Origin: Vicinamibacteria bacterium
GTDB taxonomy: Bacteria > Acidobacteriota > Vicinamibacteria > Vicinamibacterales > UBA8438
Assembly (NCBI GenBank): GCA_022820825.1
Contig: JAJEEU010000080.1
Location: forward strand, 1-64,000
DNA: 64,000 nucleotides
Reading direction: 5' to 3'
Part shown: positions 55,050 through 64,000 of the stretch, piece by piece
How the letters are laid out: every line of letters begins with the position of its first letter
Position numbering within the stretch: position 1 is the stretch's first letter
Program-made: the position numbers and the translations under genes
The notes under the pieces: generated by a model
What the model was told of the DNA's origin: nothing
What the model saw: only the letters and a program-made list of their open reading frames with translations
The model's database searches: none

Positions 55050-56285
55050 GTGTCCTTCGAGTGGCACGTCGCGATGCGCTACCTGCTGGCCCGCCGCCGG
55101 CAGGCGTTCATCTCGCTCATCTCGCTGATTTCGACGCTCGGCGTGACAGTCGGCGTGATGGCGCTGGTGGTGGCGCTCGCGCTGATGACCGGGATGCAGC
55201 GCGAGCTGCGCGATCGGATCACCGGCTCGGAGGCGCACGTGTACGTCTGGGACGTGGCGCGCGGCGGCTTCGAGGACCCGGACGCCGAGGCCCGCCGGCT
55301 CGCGGCGTTGCCGCGCGTCCTGGCGGCCGCGCCGTCCATCCTCGGCAAGGCGCTGGCTACCACGCGCAACGGCGAGGCGTTCATCAGCGTCAAGGGGATC
55401 GATCCGGACCTGGAGCAGCATGTGACCGAGGTGGCGTCGGCGGTCCGGGGCGGCAACCTCGCGGACCTGGAACGGTCCGACATCGACCCGCCGGCGCTCG
55501 GCGGCGTGCTGCTCGGCGACGGGGTGGCGGCGCAGCTCGGCGCCTTCGTCGGCGACGAGATAACGCTCATCACCGAGCACGGGACGCTCTCGCCGCTGGG
55601 GATGATGCCGCGGCCGCGCCGGTTGCAGGTGGTCGGGACCTTCAATCTGGGGCTGTACACCTACGACAACGGCTACGGTTTCGTATCGCTCGACGTGGCG
55701 CAGCGGCTGTTCAACAAGGAGCGCGCGGAGCTCATGGAGCTCCGCGTCGACGACGTATATGAATCGCGCGCGGTGGCCGCGGAAGTGGCGGACGCGCTCG
55801 GCCCCGGCTACGTGACCGAGGACTGGTCGCAGCTCAACCAGTCGCTCTTCTCCGCCCTGTGGCTGGAGAAGATGGCCATCTCGATCACCATCGGACTGAT
55901 AGTCATGGTGGCGGCGTTGAACATCGTCGCCTCGCTCGTGCTGCTGGTGATGGAGAAGAGCCGCGACATCGCGATCCTGAAGACGATGGGCGCCGCGTCC
56001 CGCGCCATCATGCGGATCTTCATGCTGCAGGGCATCGTCATCGGCGTGGTCGGGACCACGGTGGGCGCGGGCGCGGGGTACCTCCTGGCGACGCTGCTGG
56101 ACCGCTATCGGGTGATCAGCCTCGAGGTCGAGGTGTACGACCTGTCCTACGTGCCGTTCACGGTGGAGCCGTTCGATTTCACCGTGGTGGTCATTGCGGC
56201 GCTCGTAATCTGCTTCGCCGCCACGATCTACCCGGCGCGCCAGGCGTCGCGCCTGGATCCGGCGGAGGCGCTGAGGTACCGGTGA
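55050..56285 (+). CDS. LolC/LolE-family lipoprotein exporter permease
   Basis: Inner-membrane permease of the ABC complex that extracts mature lipoproteins towards the outer membrane. The 411 residues have an N-terminal helix after a short cytosolic tail (FISLISLISTLGVTVGVMALVV), a MacB-like periplasmic domain (about 45-260) and three C-terminal FtsX-type helices, ending in TIYPARQASRLDPAEALRYR, the diagnostic family C-terminus. One permease gene instead of separate lolC and lolE suggests a homodimer (LolF-type). GTG start; overlaps lolD. Confidence 0.93.
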   Translation: MSFEWHVAMRYLLARRRQAFISLISLISTLGVTVGVMALVVALALMTGMQRELRDRITGSEAHVYVWDVARGGFEDPDAEARRLAALPRVLAAAPSILGKALATTRNGEAFISVKGIDPDLEQHVTEVASAVRGGNLADLERSDIDPPALGGVLLGDGVAAQLGAFVGDEITLITEHGTLSPLGMMPRPRRLQVVGTFNLGLYTYDNGYGFVSLDVAQRLFNKERAELMELRVDDVYESRAVAAEVADALGPGYVTEDWSQLNQSLFSALWLEKMAISITIGLIVMVAALNIVASLVLLVMEKSRDIAILKTMGAASRAIMRIFMLQGIVIGVVGTTVGAGAGYLLATLLDRYRVISLEVEVYDLSYVPFTVEPFDFTVVVIAALVICFAATIYPARQASRLDPAEALRYR

Positions 56286-56971
56286 CGGCGGCGCGAGAGC
56301 CCTTCCTGGAGGTCGCCCGCCTCTCCAAGTCGTACGCCGTGGCGGGCGGCTCGCTGGCGGTGCTCAAGGGGCTGGACCTGGAAGTCGAAGCCGGCGAGAT
56401 GGTGGCGGTGGTCGGCACGTCCGGCGTGGGCAAGAGCACGCTCATGCACGCCCTCGGCGGGCTCGACCGCGTGGACGCCGGGCGGATCGTCGTCGGCGGC
56501 ACGGAAGTGACGGCCCTGCCGGATGCGGAGCTCGTCCGGTTCCGCAACCGCCACGTCGGGTTCGTCTTCCAGTTCCACCATCTGCTGCCGGAATTCAGCG
56601 CGCTCGAGAACGCGGCAATGCCCATGCGCATCGCCGGCCTGCCGCCGGACGAGGCGGGTGCGCGCGCCGCCGCCGTGCTGGACGAGGTCGGCCTCGGCGA
56701 GCGCCTGGATCACCGTCCCGGGATGCTGTCGGGCGGCGAGCAGCAACGCGTGGCGGTGGCCCGTGCGCTCGTGATGCGTCCGTCCCTGCTGCTGGCGGAC
56801 GAGCCGACCGGCGACCTCGACGAGTCGACCGCCGTGCGGCTGCACGAGCTGCTGCGCGAGATGCACCGCGTGCACGATCTGACGTCGCTGATCGCGACCC
56901 ACAATCTGCGTCTCGCGGCCGCGTGCGACCGCGTGCTGCGCCTCGAGGAAGGCCGCCTCCGGCCGGCCTAG
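56282..56971 (+). CDS. lolD: Lipoprotein-releasing ABC transporter ATPase LolD
   Basis: Powers the LolC/E-type permease encoded just upstream. The 229-residue ATPase has Walker A VGTSGVGKSTLMHALGGL, a Q-loop (FVFQFHHLLPEFSALEN), signature LSGGEQQRVAVARAL, Walker B LLLADEPTGDLD and an H-switch (IATHN). The 'FQFHHLLPEFSALENA' sequence is the LolD-type Q-loop, distinct from MacB. Starts at GTG overlapping the permease stop. Ends in a TAG within a 16-bp sequence also present at the end of the HU-like gene. Confidence 0.94.
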   Translation: MTAAREPFLEVARLSKSYAVAGGSLAVLKGLDLEVEAGEMVAVVGTSGVGKSTLMHALGGLDRVDAGRIVVGGTEVTALPDAELVRFRNRHVGFVFQFHHLLPEFSALENAAMPMRIAGLPPDEAGARAAAVLDEVGLGERLDHRPGMLSGGEQQRVAVARALVMRPSLLLADEPTGDLDESTAVRLHELLREMHRVHDLTSLIATHNLRLAAACDRVLRLEEGRLRPA

Positions 56972-57004
56972 CAGCCCGCCGCGGGCCGGCGTTTGCGGGC
57001 GGAT

Positions 57005-57013
57005 TGGTATAAT
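57005..57013 (+). promoter_or_regulatory. Extended -10 promoter of clpC
   Basis: TGGTATAAT: a perfect TATAAT with TG extension, about 55 bp before the clpC ATG. No -35 match at normal spacing. The best extended -10 in the window. Confidence 0.65.
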
Positions 57014-57069
57014 GCGGGCAGCTCTGACGGAGCATCGGACCTTGCTACGCCGTTGACGGGTGGGAGTGG

Positions 57070-59514
57070 ATGTTTGAGCGGTACACCGAGCGTGCCCGCC
57101 GCGTTCTGTTCTTCGCGCGCTACGAGGCGAGCCAGCTCGGCAGCATATCGATCGAGACCGAGCACCTGCTGCTGGGGCTGATCCGCGAAGGCAAGGGGCT
57201 GACCAGCCGCATTTTCGCGCGTTCCCACCTGTCGCTGGAGAACATCCGCAAGGACGTCGAAGGCCGGACGGTCCTGCGCGAGAAGGTATCCACCTCGGTC
57301 GACATCCCCTTCAGCACCGAGACGAAGCGCGTGCTCCAGCACGCGGCGGAGGAAGCCGACCGGTTGTTGCACAACTACGTCGGCACGGAGCATCTCCTGA
57401 TCGGCATCCTGCGCGAGGAGCGCTCGGTCGCCGCGTCCATCCTGTTCGAAAAGGGGATGCGGCTCAACAGCGTCCGCGGCGATGTCGTCCAGTTGCTCAG
57501 CGAGAAGACCACCCTGACGCGCGTGAAGGAGACGCCGCTGCTCGCGGAGTTCAGCCGCGATCTGACCGAGGCCGCCGTCAAGAATCAGCTCGATCCGCTC
57601 GTGGGCCGCCGGACGGAGCTGGAGCGGGTGCAGCAGGTGCTGTGCCGCCGCACGAAGAACAACGCGGTGCTCATCGGCGAGCCGGGGGTCGGCAAGACCG
57701 CGATCGTGGAGGGGTTGGCGCAGCGGATCGTGGCGGGCGACGTGCCGCATTTCCTGGCCGACAAGCGGATGCTGGCGCTGGACATCTCGCTCATCGTGGC
57801 CGGCACGAAGTATCGCGGACAGTTCGAGGAACGCCTCAAGGCGATCATGAAGGAGCTGGCCGAGAACCCGAACATCATCGTGTTCATCGACGAGCTCCAC
57901 ACGCTGGTGGGAGCCGGGTCCGCGGAAGGCTCGCTCGACGCCGCCAACATCCTGAAGCCGGCGCTCTCGCGCGGCGAGATCCGCTGCATCGGTGCGACGA
58001 CGCCGGCCGAGTACCGCAAGCACATCGAGAAGGACCGGTCGCTGGAGCGCCGCTTCCAGGCGATTCGGGTCGATCCGCCGACCGAGGCGGAGGCGCTCGA
58101 GATCCTGCTCGGCGTCAAGGACCGCTACGAGCAGTTCCACCGCGTCGCGTATACGAGGGAGGCGATGGAGGCGGCCGTCAACCAGTCGAGCCGCTACATC
58201 AGCGACCGGTTCCTGCCCGACAAGGCGATCGACCTTGTCGACGAGGCGGGCGCCTGCGTCAAGCTGCGCGAGGCGGGCGGCAGCGACGAGTTCAGCGAGA
58301 TCAACAAGAGCGTGCGCGTGGCCGTGGAGCAGATGGAGAACGCCACCGCCCGCAAGGACTTCGACCAGGCGCAGTTCTTCCGCGAGCAGGTGGCGCTGGC
58401 GCGCGAGAACCTGCAGTTCGTGCGCGAGAAGTTCGTCGTCAAGGCGGGCGAGCACGAGGTGCAGGTCGGCAGGGCCGAGATCGACGAGGTGGTTTCGAAG
58501 TGGACCGGCGTGCCGCTGTCGTCCGTCAACGAGGATGAAGGGCTGAAGCTCGTACGGATGGAGGAACACCTGCACCAGCGGGTCATCAGCCAGGAGACGG
58601 CCATCTCGGCGCTGGCCCGGGCCATACGCCGCTCGCGCGCCGGATTGAAGGCGCCCAACCGGCCGGTGGGCAGCTTCGTGTTTCTCGGACCGACCGGGGT
58701 CGGCAAGACCGAGTTGGCCCGCGCCCTGGCGAATTTCCTGTTCGGCAGCGACACGGCGCTGATCCGCTTCGACATGTCGGAGTACATGGAGAAGCACTCC
58801 GTGTCGAAGCTGATCGGCTCACCGCCCGGCTATGTAGGACACGAAGAAGGCGGGCAACTGACCGAGAAGGTCAAGCGGCATCCGTACTCCGTGGTGCTGC
58901 TCGACGAGATAGAGAAAGCGCACCCCGACCTGTTCAACATCCTGCTGCAGGTGTTCGAGGACGGGCATCTCACCGACGGCCTGGGCAACCGCATCGATTT
59001 CAAGAACACCATCGTCATCATGACCTCCAACATCGGCGCCCGGCACATCCAGAAGCAGGCGGCGATGGGCTTCCAGTCGCCCGCCGCCGAGGAGCGCCAG
59101 CGGAGCGTCTCCGACATGGTGCTGGGCGAGGTCAAGCGGACGTTCAATCCGGAGTTCATCAATCGCGTGGACGAGATCATCGTCTTCGAAGCGCTGCAGG
59201 ACGACGATCTCAGGAAGATCACGGAGATGCTCGTGGCGCGGCTCAACGAGAACCTCGTCGACCGCATGATCCGGATTTCGTTGACGCCGGACGTGGTCGG
59301 CTGGATCATCGAGCAGACCTGCAAGGACCGCTCGTACGGCGCCCGCCCGTTGCGGCGCGCCATCCAGCGCCACGTCGAGGATCCGTTGTCCGAGGAGCTC
59401 ATCCGGGGCCAGCTCGACAGCGGCGACATCGAGGTGTACCTCGATGGCGGCGCGCTCGCCTTCCGGCGGCTGGGTGATGCGGTGGAAGGCCAGCGGCTGG
59501 CGTCGGGCGTCTAA
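57070..59514 (+). CDS. clpC: ATP-dependent Clp protease ATP-binding subunit ClpC
   Basis: Hsp100 unfoldase that feeds substrates to ClpP. The 814 residues include an N domain with two Clp repeats ([41 protein letters not shown]), the D1 AAA+ module ([29 protein letters not shown]), a UVR-like middle domain of ClpC type ([20 protein letters not shown]) and the D2 module ([15 protein letters not shown]). 'QAAMGFQ' near residue 665 is the likely ClpP-docking loop. No mcsA, mcsB or clpP nearby, so adaptor use is unknown. Confidence 0.95.
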   Translation: MFERYTERARRVLFFARYEASQLGSISIETEHLLLGLIREGKGLTSRIFARSHLSLENIRKDVEGRTVLREKVSTSVDIPFSTETKRVLQHAAEEADRLLHNYVGTEHLLIGILREERSVAASILFEKGMRLNSVRGDVVQLLSEKTTLTRVKETPLLAEFSRDLTEAAVKNQLDPLVGRRTELERVQQVLCRRTKNNAVLIGEPGVGKTAIVEGLAQRIVAGDVPHFLADKRMLALDISLIVAGTKYRGQFEERLKAIMKELAENPNIIVFIDELHTLVGAGSAEGSLDAANILKPALSRGEIRCIGATTPAEYRKHIEKDRSLERRFQAIRVDPPTEAEALEILLGVKDRYEQFHRVAYTREAMEAAVNQSSRYISDRFLPDKAIDLVDEAGACVKLREAGGSDEFSEINKSVRVAVEQMENATARKDFDQAQFFREQVALARENLQFVREKFVVKAGEHEVQVGRAEIDEVVSKWTGVPLSSVNEDEGLKLVRMEEHLHQRVISQETAISALARAIRRSRAGLKAPNRPVGSFVFLGPTGVGKTELARALANFLFGSDTALIRFDMSEYMEKHSVSKLIGSPPGYVGHEEGGQLTEKVKRHPYSVVLLDEIEKAHPDLFNILLQVFEDGHLTDGLGNRIDFKNTIVIMTSNIGARHIQKQAAMGFQSPAAEERQRSVSDMVLGEVKRTFNPEFINRVDEIIVFEALQDDDLRKITEMLVARLNENLVDRMIRISLTPDVVGWIIEQTCKDRSYGARPLRRAIQRHVEDPLSEELIRGQLDSGDIEVYLDGGALAFRRLGDAVEGQRLASGV

Positions 59515-59570
59515 GTTTCGTACACTGGCATACTTGTTGCCATGCGCCGCGGCGCAGGCTGCTACAGGTA

Positions 59571-62303
59571 ATGACCAACGCGATACGGGCGTTCTTGTTC
59601 GTCTGGCTGGCGGCCGGTGCGCTTGCCCTGCCGCTGCTCGCCACCGAGGCCGCGGCCGGTGCGCCGGCCGCGCCTGAAGCCGCGGCCGCCCAGCCGGGCC
59701 GCCAGCCTCCGCCGCTCCCCCCGGAGGATTCCCCGCCGCTGCTGCGGACCGTGCAGGTGGCATTCCCCACCCAGGGCAACGTGTCGGGCATCGATCCCCA
59801 GACCTACCTCTACTACATGGAGGTTCCGAACCTCCGCAGCCTCCCCTCGCAGGAAAAGTGGGTGCCGTATACCGATGAGACGGAACAGGTCATCCGCGGG
59901 GATTTCCAGCGCCTGTGGGATACCGGCTTCCTCGACGATCTCTGGATTGAAGTGGTCGACGAGCCCTGGCCGAACGGCGTGATCGGCAAGCGGGTCATCT
60001 TCAACTTCGAGGAGCGCGAGCGCATCAAGATCGTCACTTTCGAGGGCTCCGAAGAGGTCGATCGCGGCGACATCGAGACCGCGATGCAGGAAAACGGCAT
60101 GGGCATCCGCGTCGACTCGTTCATCGACGAGGGGCTGATCAGGCGCGTCAAGTCACTGGTGCGGTTCATGTTCGCGGACAAGGGCTACCAGTTCGCGGAG
60201 ATCGATCACGAGGTGACGGAGCTCCCCGGCGGGCCGAAGACGGTGCAGTTGACGTTCCACATGGACGAGGGCCCGAAGGTGATGGTGGAGGATATCTCCT
60301 TCGTCGGCAACGAGGCCCAGAGCGACAGGCGGCTGCGCGGCCAGATGAAGAACACCAAGGAGCGCTGGTGGCTCTCGTGGATAACCGGGCGCGGCACCTA
60401 CAAGGAGGCGCAGTTCGAGGAGGACGCCGACCGGATCGTCGCGTTCTACCGGGACGAGGGGTACATCGACGCCCAGGTGGGCCAGCCCGATCTCGAGTAT
60501 CTCGAAGTGGCGCCGGACGGCGAGAGCCGGGGCCTGCGCCTGCGCATTCCCATCGAGGAGGGCGAGCGGTACCGGGTCGGGGAGGTCGCCTTCGACGGCA
60601 ACGACGTGATCAACGAGATCGGACTGTCGGCGCTGTTCAACAAGCTGGAGCCGGGCGAGTTCTACAGCGAGGGCGACATTCGCGACGCGTTCGAGGCGGC
60701 CCGGGAAGTGTACGGCGCGCTCGGATACTACGAGATGACCCTGTTTCCCGACCTGCAGCCGCGCAACCGTCCGGCCGCTGACGTTGACGTGCAGGCCGGC
60801 GACAACGGTAACGGCGGCGAGGCCGCCGGCGGCAACGGCAACGGCAACGGCGCGGCCAACGGCAACGGCGACGGCGCAGCCAATGGCAACGGCGGCGCGC
60901 ACGCGGCCGAGGCGGAACGGCCGACGCACATCGACGGCAGCCCGGTGGTCGACGTAACCATCCGGATTCAGGAAGGCGAGCAGTACTTCGTCAACCGGAT
61001 TACCATCGCCGGCAACCACACCACCCACGACCACGTAATCCGCCGCGAGCTGCAGCTCGTCGAGCGCGGCGTGTTCAACACGGCGGGGTTGAAGCACAGC
61101 GTGCGGCGCCTGAACCAGCTCGGCTTCTTCGAGCCGCTCGACGAGGAGCAGGCAATCGCCATCGAGAAGACCGAGGGCGCCGACAACGAGGTCGACCTGA
61201 CGATCGACCTGACCGAGACGAATCTCAACCAATTGACGTTCGGCGCCGGCGTGTCGCAATACGACGGGTTCTTCGGCACGGTCTCGTTCCAGACCAGCAA
61301 CTTCCTGGGCCGCGGCGAGACGCTGGGCGTCGGTGTGCAGAGCGGCTCGCGCGTGCGCGACATCAATTTGACCTTCACCGAGCCGTACCTGTTCGACCGC
61401 AACATGTCGGGCAGCATCGGGTTGTTCTCGCGGAAGATCGACTGGATCGGGGCGTACGAGGAGGCCAGCACGGGCGGCACCGCGACCATCGGAATACCGC
61501 TGGCGCTCTACACCCGCCTGTTCCTCAGCTACAGCTACGAAGCAACCAGCGTGGGGGACGTCAGTCCGTACTTCACGAGCGATCCGGATTATCTGCGGCT
61601 CAACCCGTTCTTCACCGACCTGCTGCTGCTCAACAGCGACGGCAACCGCACCGTCAGCAAGGTCACCCCGATGATCAGCATGAACACGGTCGATCATCCC
61701 ATCTTCCCGCGCCGGGGGACACGCTACCAGGCGGGGATCGACCTGGCGGGGCTCGGCGGCAACTCCCGGTTCTGGAAGCCGATCCTGGAGGGCATCTGGT
61801 ACATCCCGCAGTCGGAGCGCATCACGATCGGCCTGCGCGCCCAATACCAGTATCTGGCCGCCGGCAATTCGGACCAGATCCCCATCTTCGAGCGGCTGTG
61901 GCTCGGCGGCGAGTACTCGATCCGCGGCTACGACATCCGCCGCATCGGGCCGACGCTCGCCGATCGCGATCCGGAGGTTTCCGCCAACGATTTCCGGGGG
62001 CGCTACGTGATCGGCGGCAACAAGAGCCTGCTGTTCAATGCGGAGTACCAGATCAGCATCGCCGATCCGGTGCGCATCGTGGCGTTCTACGACGCCGGCC
62101 AGGTGCAGGACTTCGGGCAGAACTTCGCCATGGACAGCTTCATGACGTCCACGGGCGTCGAGCTGCGGTTCTTCATTCCGATGCTCAACGTGCCGTTCCG
62201 ATTGATCTACGCCTGGAATCCGCAGTATGAATCTGTCTACAACGACCGGTATCAGCAACAGGAACAGACGGTCTTCCGGTTTGCCGTGGGAACGACCTTC
62301 TAG
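59571..62303 (+). CDS. bamA: Outer membrane assembly factor BamA
   Basis: Omp85-family insertase for beta-barrel proteins. The 910 residues, longer than E. coli BamA (810), comprise a signal peptide (residues 1-28), five POTRA-like repeats (for example IVTFEGSEEVDRGDIETAM; VGEVAFDGNDVINEIGLSAL; INRITIAGNHTTHDHVIR-type last repeat) and a 16-strand barrel with the family motif 'GGEYSIRGYDIRRIGPTL' (VRGF/Y-type loop 6). An Asn/Gly-rich low-complexity insert (about 60801-60900) separates the last two POTRA repeats. Terminal Phe (VGTTF) as expected for an outer-membrane protein. skp and fabZ-lpxA follow, the usual order. Confidence 0.95.
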   Translation: MTNAIRAFLFVWLAAGALALPLLATEAAAGAPAAPEAAAAQPGRQPPPLPPEDSPPLLRTVQVAFPTQGNVSGIDPQTYLYYMEVPNLRSLPSQEKWVPYTDETEQVIRGDFQRLWDTGFLDDLWIEVVDEPWPNGVIGKRVIFNFEERERIKIVTFEGSEEVDRGDIETAMQENGMGIRVDSFIDEGLIRRVKSLVRFMFADKGYQFAEIDHEVTELPGGPKTVQLTFHMDEGPKVMVEDISFVGNEAQSDRRLRGQMKNTKERWWLSWITGRGTYKEAQFEEDADRIVAFYRDEGYIDAQVGQPDLEYLEVAPDGESRGLRLRIPIEEGERYRVGEVAFDGNDVINEIGLSALFNKLEPGEFYSEGDIRDAFEAAREVYGALGYYEMTLFPDLQPRNRPAADVDVQAGDNGNGGEAAGGNGNGNGAANGNGDGAANGNGGAHAAEAERPTHIDGSPVVDVTIRIQEGEQYFVNRITIAGNHTTHDHVIRRELQLVERGVFNTAGLKHSVRRLNQLGFFEPLDEEQAIAIEKTEGADNEVDLTIDLTETNLNQLTFGAGVSQYDGFFGTVSFQTSNFLGRGETLGVGVQSGSRVRDINLTFTEPYLFDRNMSGSIGLFSRKIDWIGAYEEASTGGTATIGIPLALYTRLFLSYSYEATSVGDVSPYFTSDPDYLRLNPFFTDLLLLNSDGNRTVSKVTPMISMNTVDHPIFPRRGTRYQAGIDLAGLGGNSRFWKPILEGIWYIPQSERITIGLRAQYQYLAAGNSDQIPIFERLWLGGEYSIRGYDIRRIGPTLADRDPEVSANDFRGRYVIGGNKSLLFNAEYQISIADPVRIVAFYDAGQVQDFGQNFAMDSFMTSTGVELRFFIPMLNVPFRLIYAWNPQYESVYNDRYQQQEQTVFRFAVGTTF

Positions 62304-62343
62304 CGTGCGCCGGCCGCAGGGAACGAATCGAGGTACGCAACTG

Positions 62344-62964
62344 ATGAGATCTGTGATTTTGGTGCTGGTGGCTGTCTGTCTGCTGGCTCCGGGACCGGCC
62401 GGCGCGCAGGAGCAGGACGCGCCCGCTGCCGCGCCGCCGGCCGGCGGCGCGATGGCCTACGTCGACCTGCAGCGCGTGGCGGCGGAGTCCGAGGCGGGTC
62501 AGGAGGCGAACGCTCGGGTCCAGGAGTTGAGCGAGATGAAGCTGTCGGAGATAGAGCTGAAGTCGGCCGAGCTGCAGGGCCGGGTGACGGCTCTGCAAGA
62601 GCAGCTTCAGGAACTGCAGGCGAAGCTGCAGCAGGGGCAGACCGTGATGAGCGCCGAGGCGCGCCTCGGCCTGCAGCGGCAGATCTCGGAGCTCCAGATC
62701 GACGTGCAACGCACCACACAGGACTCGCAGGCGGAGGCCGAGCGGCTCACGCAGGACGCGGACCGGGAGGTGCAGCAGTTGCAGCAGGAGCTGCAGATCG
62801 AATTCCAGAAGATCCTGGTGCCGGTGATCGAGCAGGTTGCCGCCGACCGCAATCTGTCGTTCATCTTCAACGTCGGTGAAGGCGGCATGATCTGGGCCGA
62901 CACGTCGCTCGACCTGACCGAAGAGCTGATCGAGCTGCTCAACGCGCAGACCGGCGCGCCGTAA
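62344..62964 (+). CDS. skp: Periplasmic chaperone Skp/OmpH
   Basis: Holdase that escorts unfolded outer-membrane proteins to BamA. The 206-residue precursor has a signal peptide (to about residue 21, GPAGAQ), then MAYVDLQRVAAESEAGQ typical of Skp, a long Gln/Glu-rich coiled coil (LQEQLQELQAKLQQGQ) that forms the tentacles, and a returning beta strand segment (NLSFIFNVGEGGMIWAD). Longer than E. coli Skp by 45 residues, as in many non-proteobacterial forms. Begins 40 bp after bamA. Confidence 0.9.
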   Translation: MRSVILVLVAVCLLAPGPAGAQEQDAPAAAPPAGGAMAYVDLQRVAAESEAGQEANARVQELSEMKLSEIELKSAELQGRVTALQEQLQELQAKLQQGQTVMSAEARLGLQRQISELQIDVQRTTQDSQAEAERLTQDADREVQQLQQELQIEFQKILVPVIEQVAADRNLSFIFNVGEGGMIWADTSLDLTEELIELLNAQTGAP

Positions 62965-63020
62965 GCGTCGGTCGGCGTCCCCCCGGGCGCTTCGCCGCCA
63001 GACATGTTCCTGCGTCACTA

Positions 63021-64000
63021 GTGTCACTCGACATCCCGCGCCTTCTCGACGGTCTCCGCTGCCGCTATCCGGCGTTCCTCGTGGATGCCGTGATCGAGCA
63101 CGACCCCGGCCGCCGCATGGTGGCGGTCAAGAACGTCACGGTCAACGAGGAGTACTTTCAGGGGCATTTCCCCGGCATGCCGCTGATGCCCGGGGTGATG
63201 ATGATCGAGTCGCTGCTGCAGGTGGCGACGCTGTTGCTGCGGGCGGATCAGGACGCGGGTACGTCACGCGCCTTCCTGCGCGGCGTCAACCAGGCCAAGT
63301 TCCGGCGCCAGGTGGTCCCCGGTGATCGCATTCAGTTGGATGTGGTACTACATAGCCGGCGGACCGGTCTGGCCGTCGTGCGCGGCGCGGCGAGGGTCGA
63401 CGCCCAGATCGTCGCCGAGGCCGAGCTGCTGGTCGGCATCGAGACCGGCGCGGCGGAGATCGACGCGACCGCCGTCGTGCATCCGGACGCCGTCATCGGC
63501 GCGGGCACCGTCGTCGAGCCGCACGCGGTCATCGGGGCGCAGGTGCGCATAGGCCGCGACTGCCGGGTCGGCGCGTCGGCCGTCATCGACGGCGATACCG
63601 TAGTCGGCGACGCCTGCAATGTGTACCCGTTCGCATCGATCGGCCTGATTCCGCAGGACCTCAAGTTCCGCGGCGAACCGACGCGTCTGGCGATCGGCCG
63701 CCGGAACGTGTTCCGGGAATTCGTGACCGTGCACCGCGGCACCCGCGGGGGCGGCGGCGTGACGTCGATCGGCAACGACAACGTGTTCATGGCATACGCG
63801 CACGTCGCGCACGACTGTCATATCGGAGACCGGACGATATTCGGCAACGGCGCCACGCTCGGGGGGCACGTCGTCGTCGAGGACGAGGCCACGATCAGCG
63901 CCTACTCGGGCGTCCACCAGTTCTGCCGCGTCGGCCGCCAGGCGTTCATCGGGGGCTACTCGGTGGTGACGAAGGACGCCCTGCCGTACGGCAAGACCGT
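63021..64000 (+). CDS. FabZ-LpxA fusion protein (3' end beyond the window)
   Basis: One uninterrupted frame from GTG 63021 to the window end (326 codons, incomplete). Residues 1-143 are a hotdog-fold 3-hydroxyacyl-ACP dehydratase with catalytic His49 and Glu63 in GHFPGMPLMPGVMMIE. From about residue 146 the sequence is a left-handed beta-helix UDP-GlcNAc O-acyltransferase: hexapeptide repeats, 'IPQDLKFRGEPTRL' and catalytic His264 in HVAHDC. I checked every codon and found no stop or start-and-stop junction between the halves. Separate fabZ and lpxA genes are the rule; lpxD, normally between skp and fabZ, is missing here. Confidence 0.93.
   Translation, partial: MSLDIPRLLDGLRCRYPAFLVDAVIEHDPGRRMVAVKNVTVNEEYFQGHFPGMPLMPGVMMIESLLQVATLLLRADQDAGTSRAFLRGVNQAKFRRQVVPGDRIQLDVVLHSRRTGLAVVRGAARVDAQIVAEAELLVGIETGAAEIDATAVVHPDAVIGAGTVVEPHAVIGAQVRIGRDCRVGASAVIDGDTVVGDACNVYPFASIGLIPQDLKFRGEPTRLAIGRRNVFREFVTVHRGTRGGGGVTSIGNDNVFMAYAHVAHDCHIGDRTIFGNGATLGGHVVVEDEATISAYSGVHQFCRVGRQAFIGGYSVVTKDALPYGKT

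Overview
This 64 kb, GC-rich window comes from a Gram-negative bacterium. It carries BamA, Skp, LpxA-type lipid A biosynthesis, a Lol lipoprotein exporter and Lnt. The best lineage clue is a secreted VWFA-related protein of the type found almost only in Acidobacteriota, together with a 'DLQGVW' secreted protein. I infer Acidobacteriota, perhaps class Vicinamibacteria. No rRNA, tRNA, CRISPR array or replication origin was recognised. Most of the window is dense housekeeping operons with 1-8 bp gene overlaps (ATGA, GTGA, TAATG), so translational coupling is widespread.

Layout. 0-3.6 kb: a membrane-anchored HtrA protease divergent from efp, then two membrane proteins. 3.6-9.5 kb: uvrC, trpS, scpA, scpB, rluB, cmk. 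9.5-12.4 kb: rpsA behind a long structured leader, an HU/IHF-like gene and a HIT hydrolase. 12.4-14.7 kb: an acyl-CoA dehydrogenase, then an accessory pocket with a HicBA-type toxin-antitoxin pair and a truncated Swt1/HEPN-like fragment. 14.7-27.5 kb: the VWFA protein, a two-subunit B12-dependent acyl-CoA mutase whose active-site residues predict isobutyryl-CoA rather than methylmalonyl-CoA, valS, nadC, birA, coaX, an unknown ORF, and (minus strand) mobA-argS.

27.58-30.04 kb is a complete, recently inserted transposon: 19-bp inverted ends, an 8-bp target duplication, an IS1-like DDE transposase and four cargo genes, including an overlapping pair that resembles HicB/HicA. A set of five 10-bp direct repeats sits between its divergent cargo genes. 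It landed just upstream of the nfeD promoter. 30.1-35.7 kb: nfeD-SPFH, a SPOR protein, lnt, and prfB with the classical +1 programmed frameshift. 35.7-39.7 kb: a VOC-VOC-DLQGVW fusion protein converging on pbp1A. 39.7-40.27 kb: a 525-bp divergent regulatory region in which pbp1A and dnaK carry the same ~120-bp leader element in the same sense orientation. 40.3-47.6 kb: dnaK-dnaJ-hspR, a DnaC-like ATPase, hemW, two tandem paralogous exported proteins and a small outer-membrane protein. 47.6-57 kb: meaB-mce-mtnP-pfkB, small membrane proteins, VanZ, enoyl-CoA hydratase, ribH-nusB-lysS-lolC/E-lolD. 57-64 kb: clpC, bamA, skp and a FabZ-LpxA fusion cut by the window end.

How the genes work together: dnaK/dnaJ/hspR and clpC form a protein-quality-control set; the Lol genes, bamA, skp and fabZ-lpxA build the outer membrane; the mutase, meaB, mce, acyl-CoA dehydrogenase and enoyl-CoA hydratase point to short and branched-chain acyl-CoA catabolism. 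The most unusual items are the cargo-bearing transposon, the shared dnaK/pbp1A leader, the rpsA leader RNA, the FabZ-LpxA fusion and the isobutyryl-CoA-type mutase.
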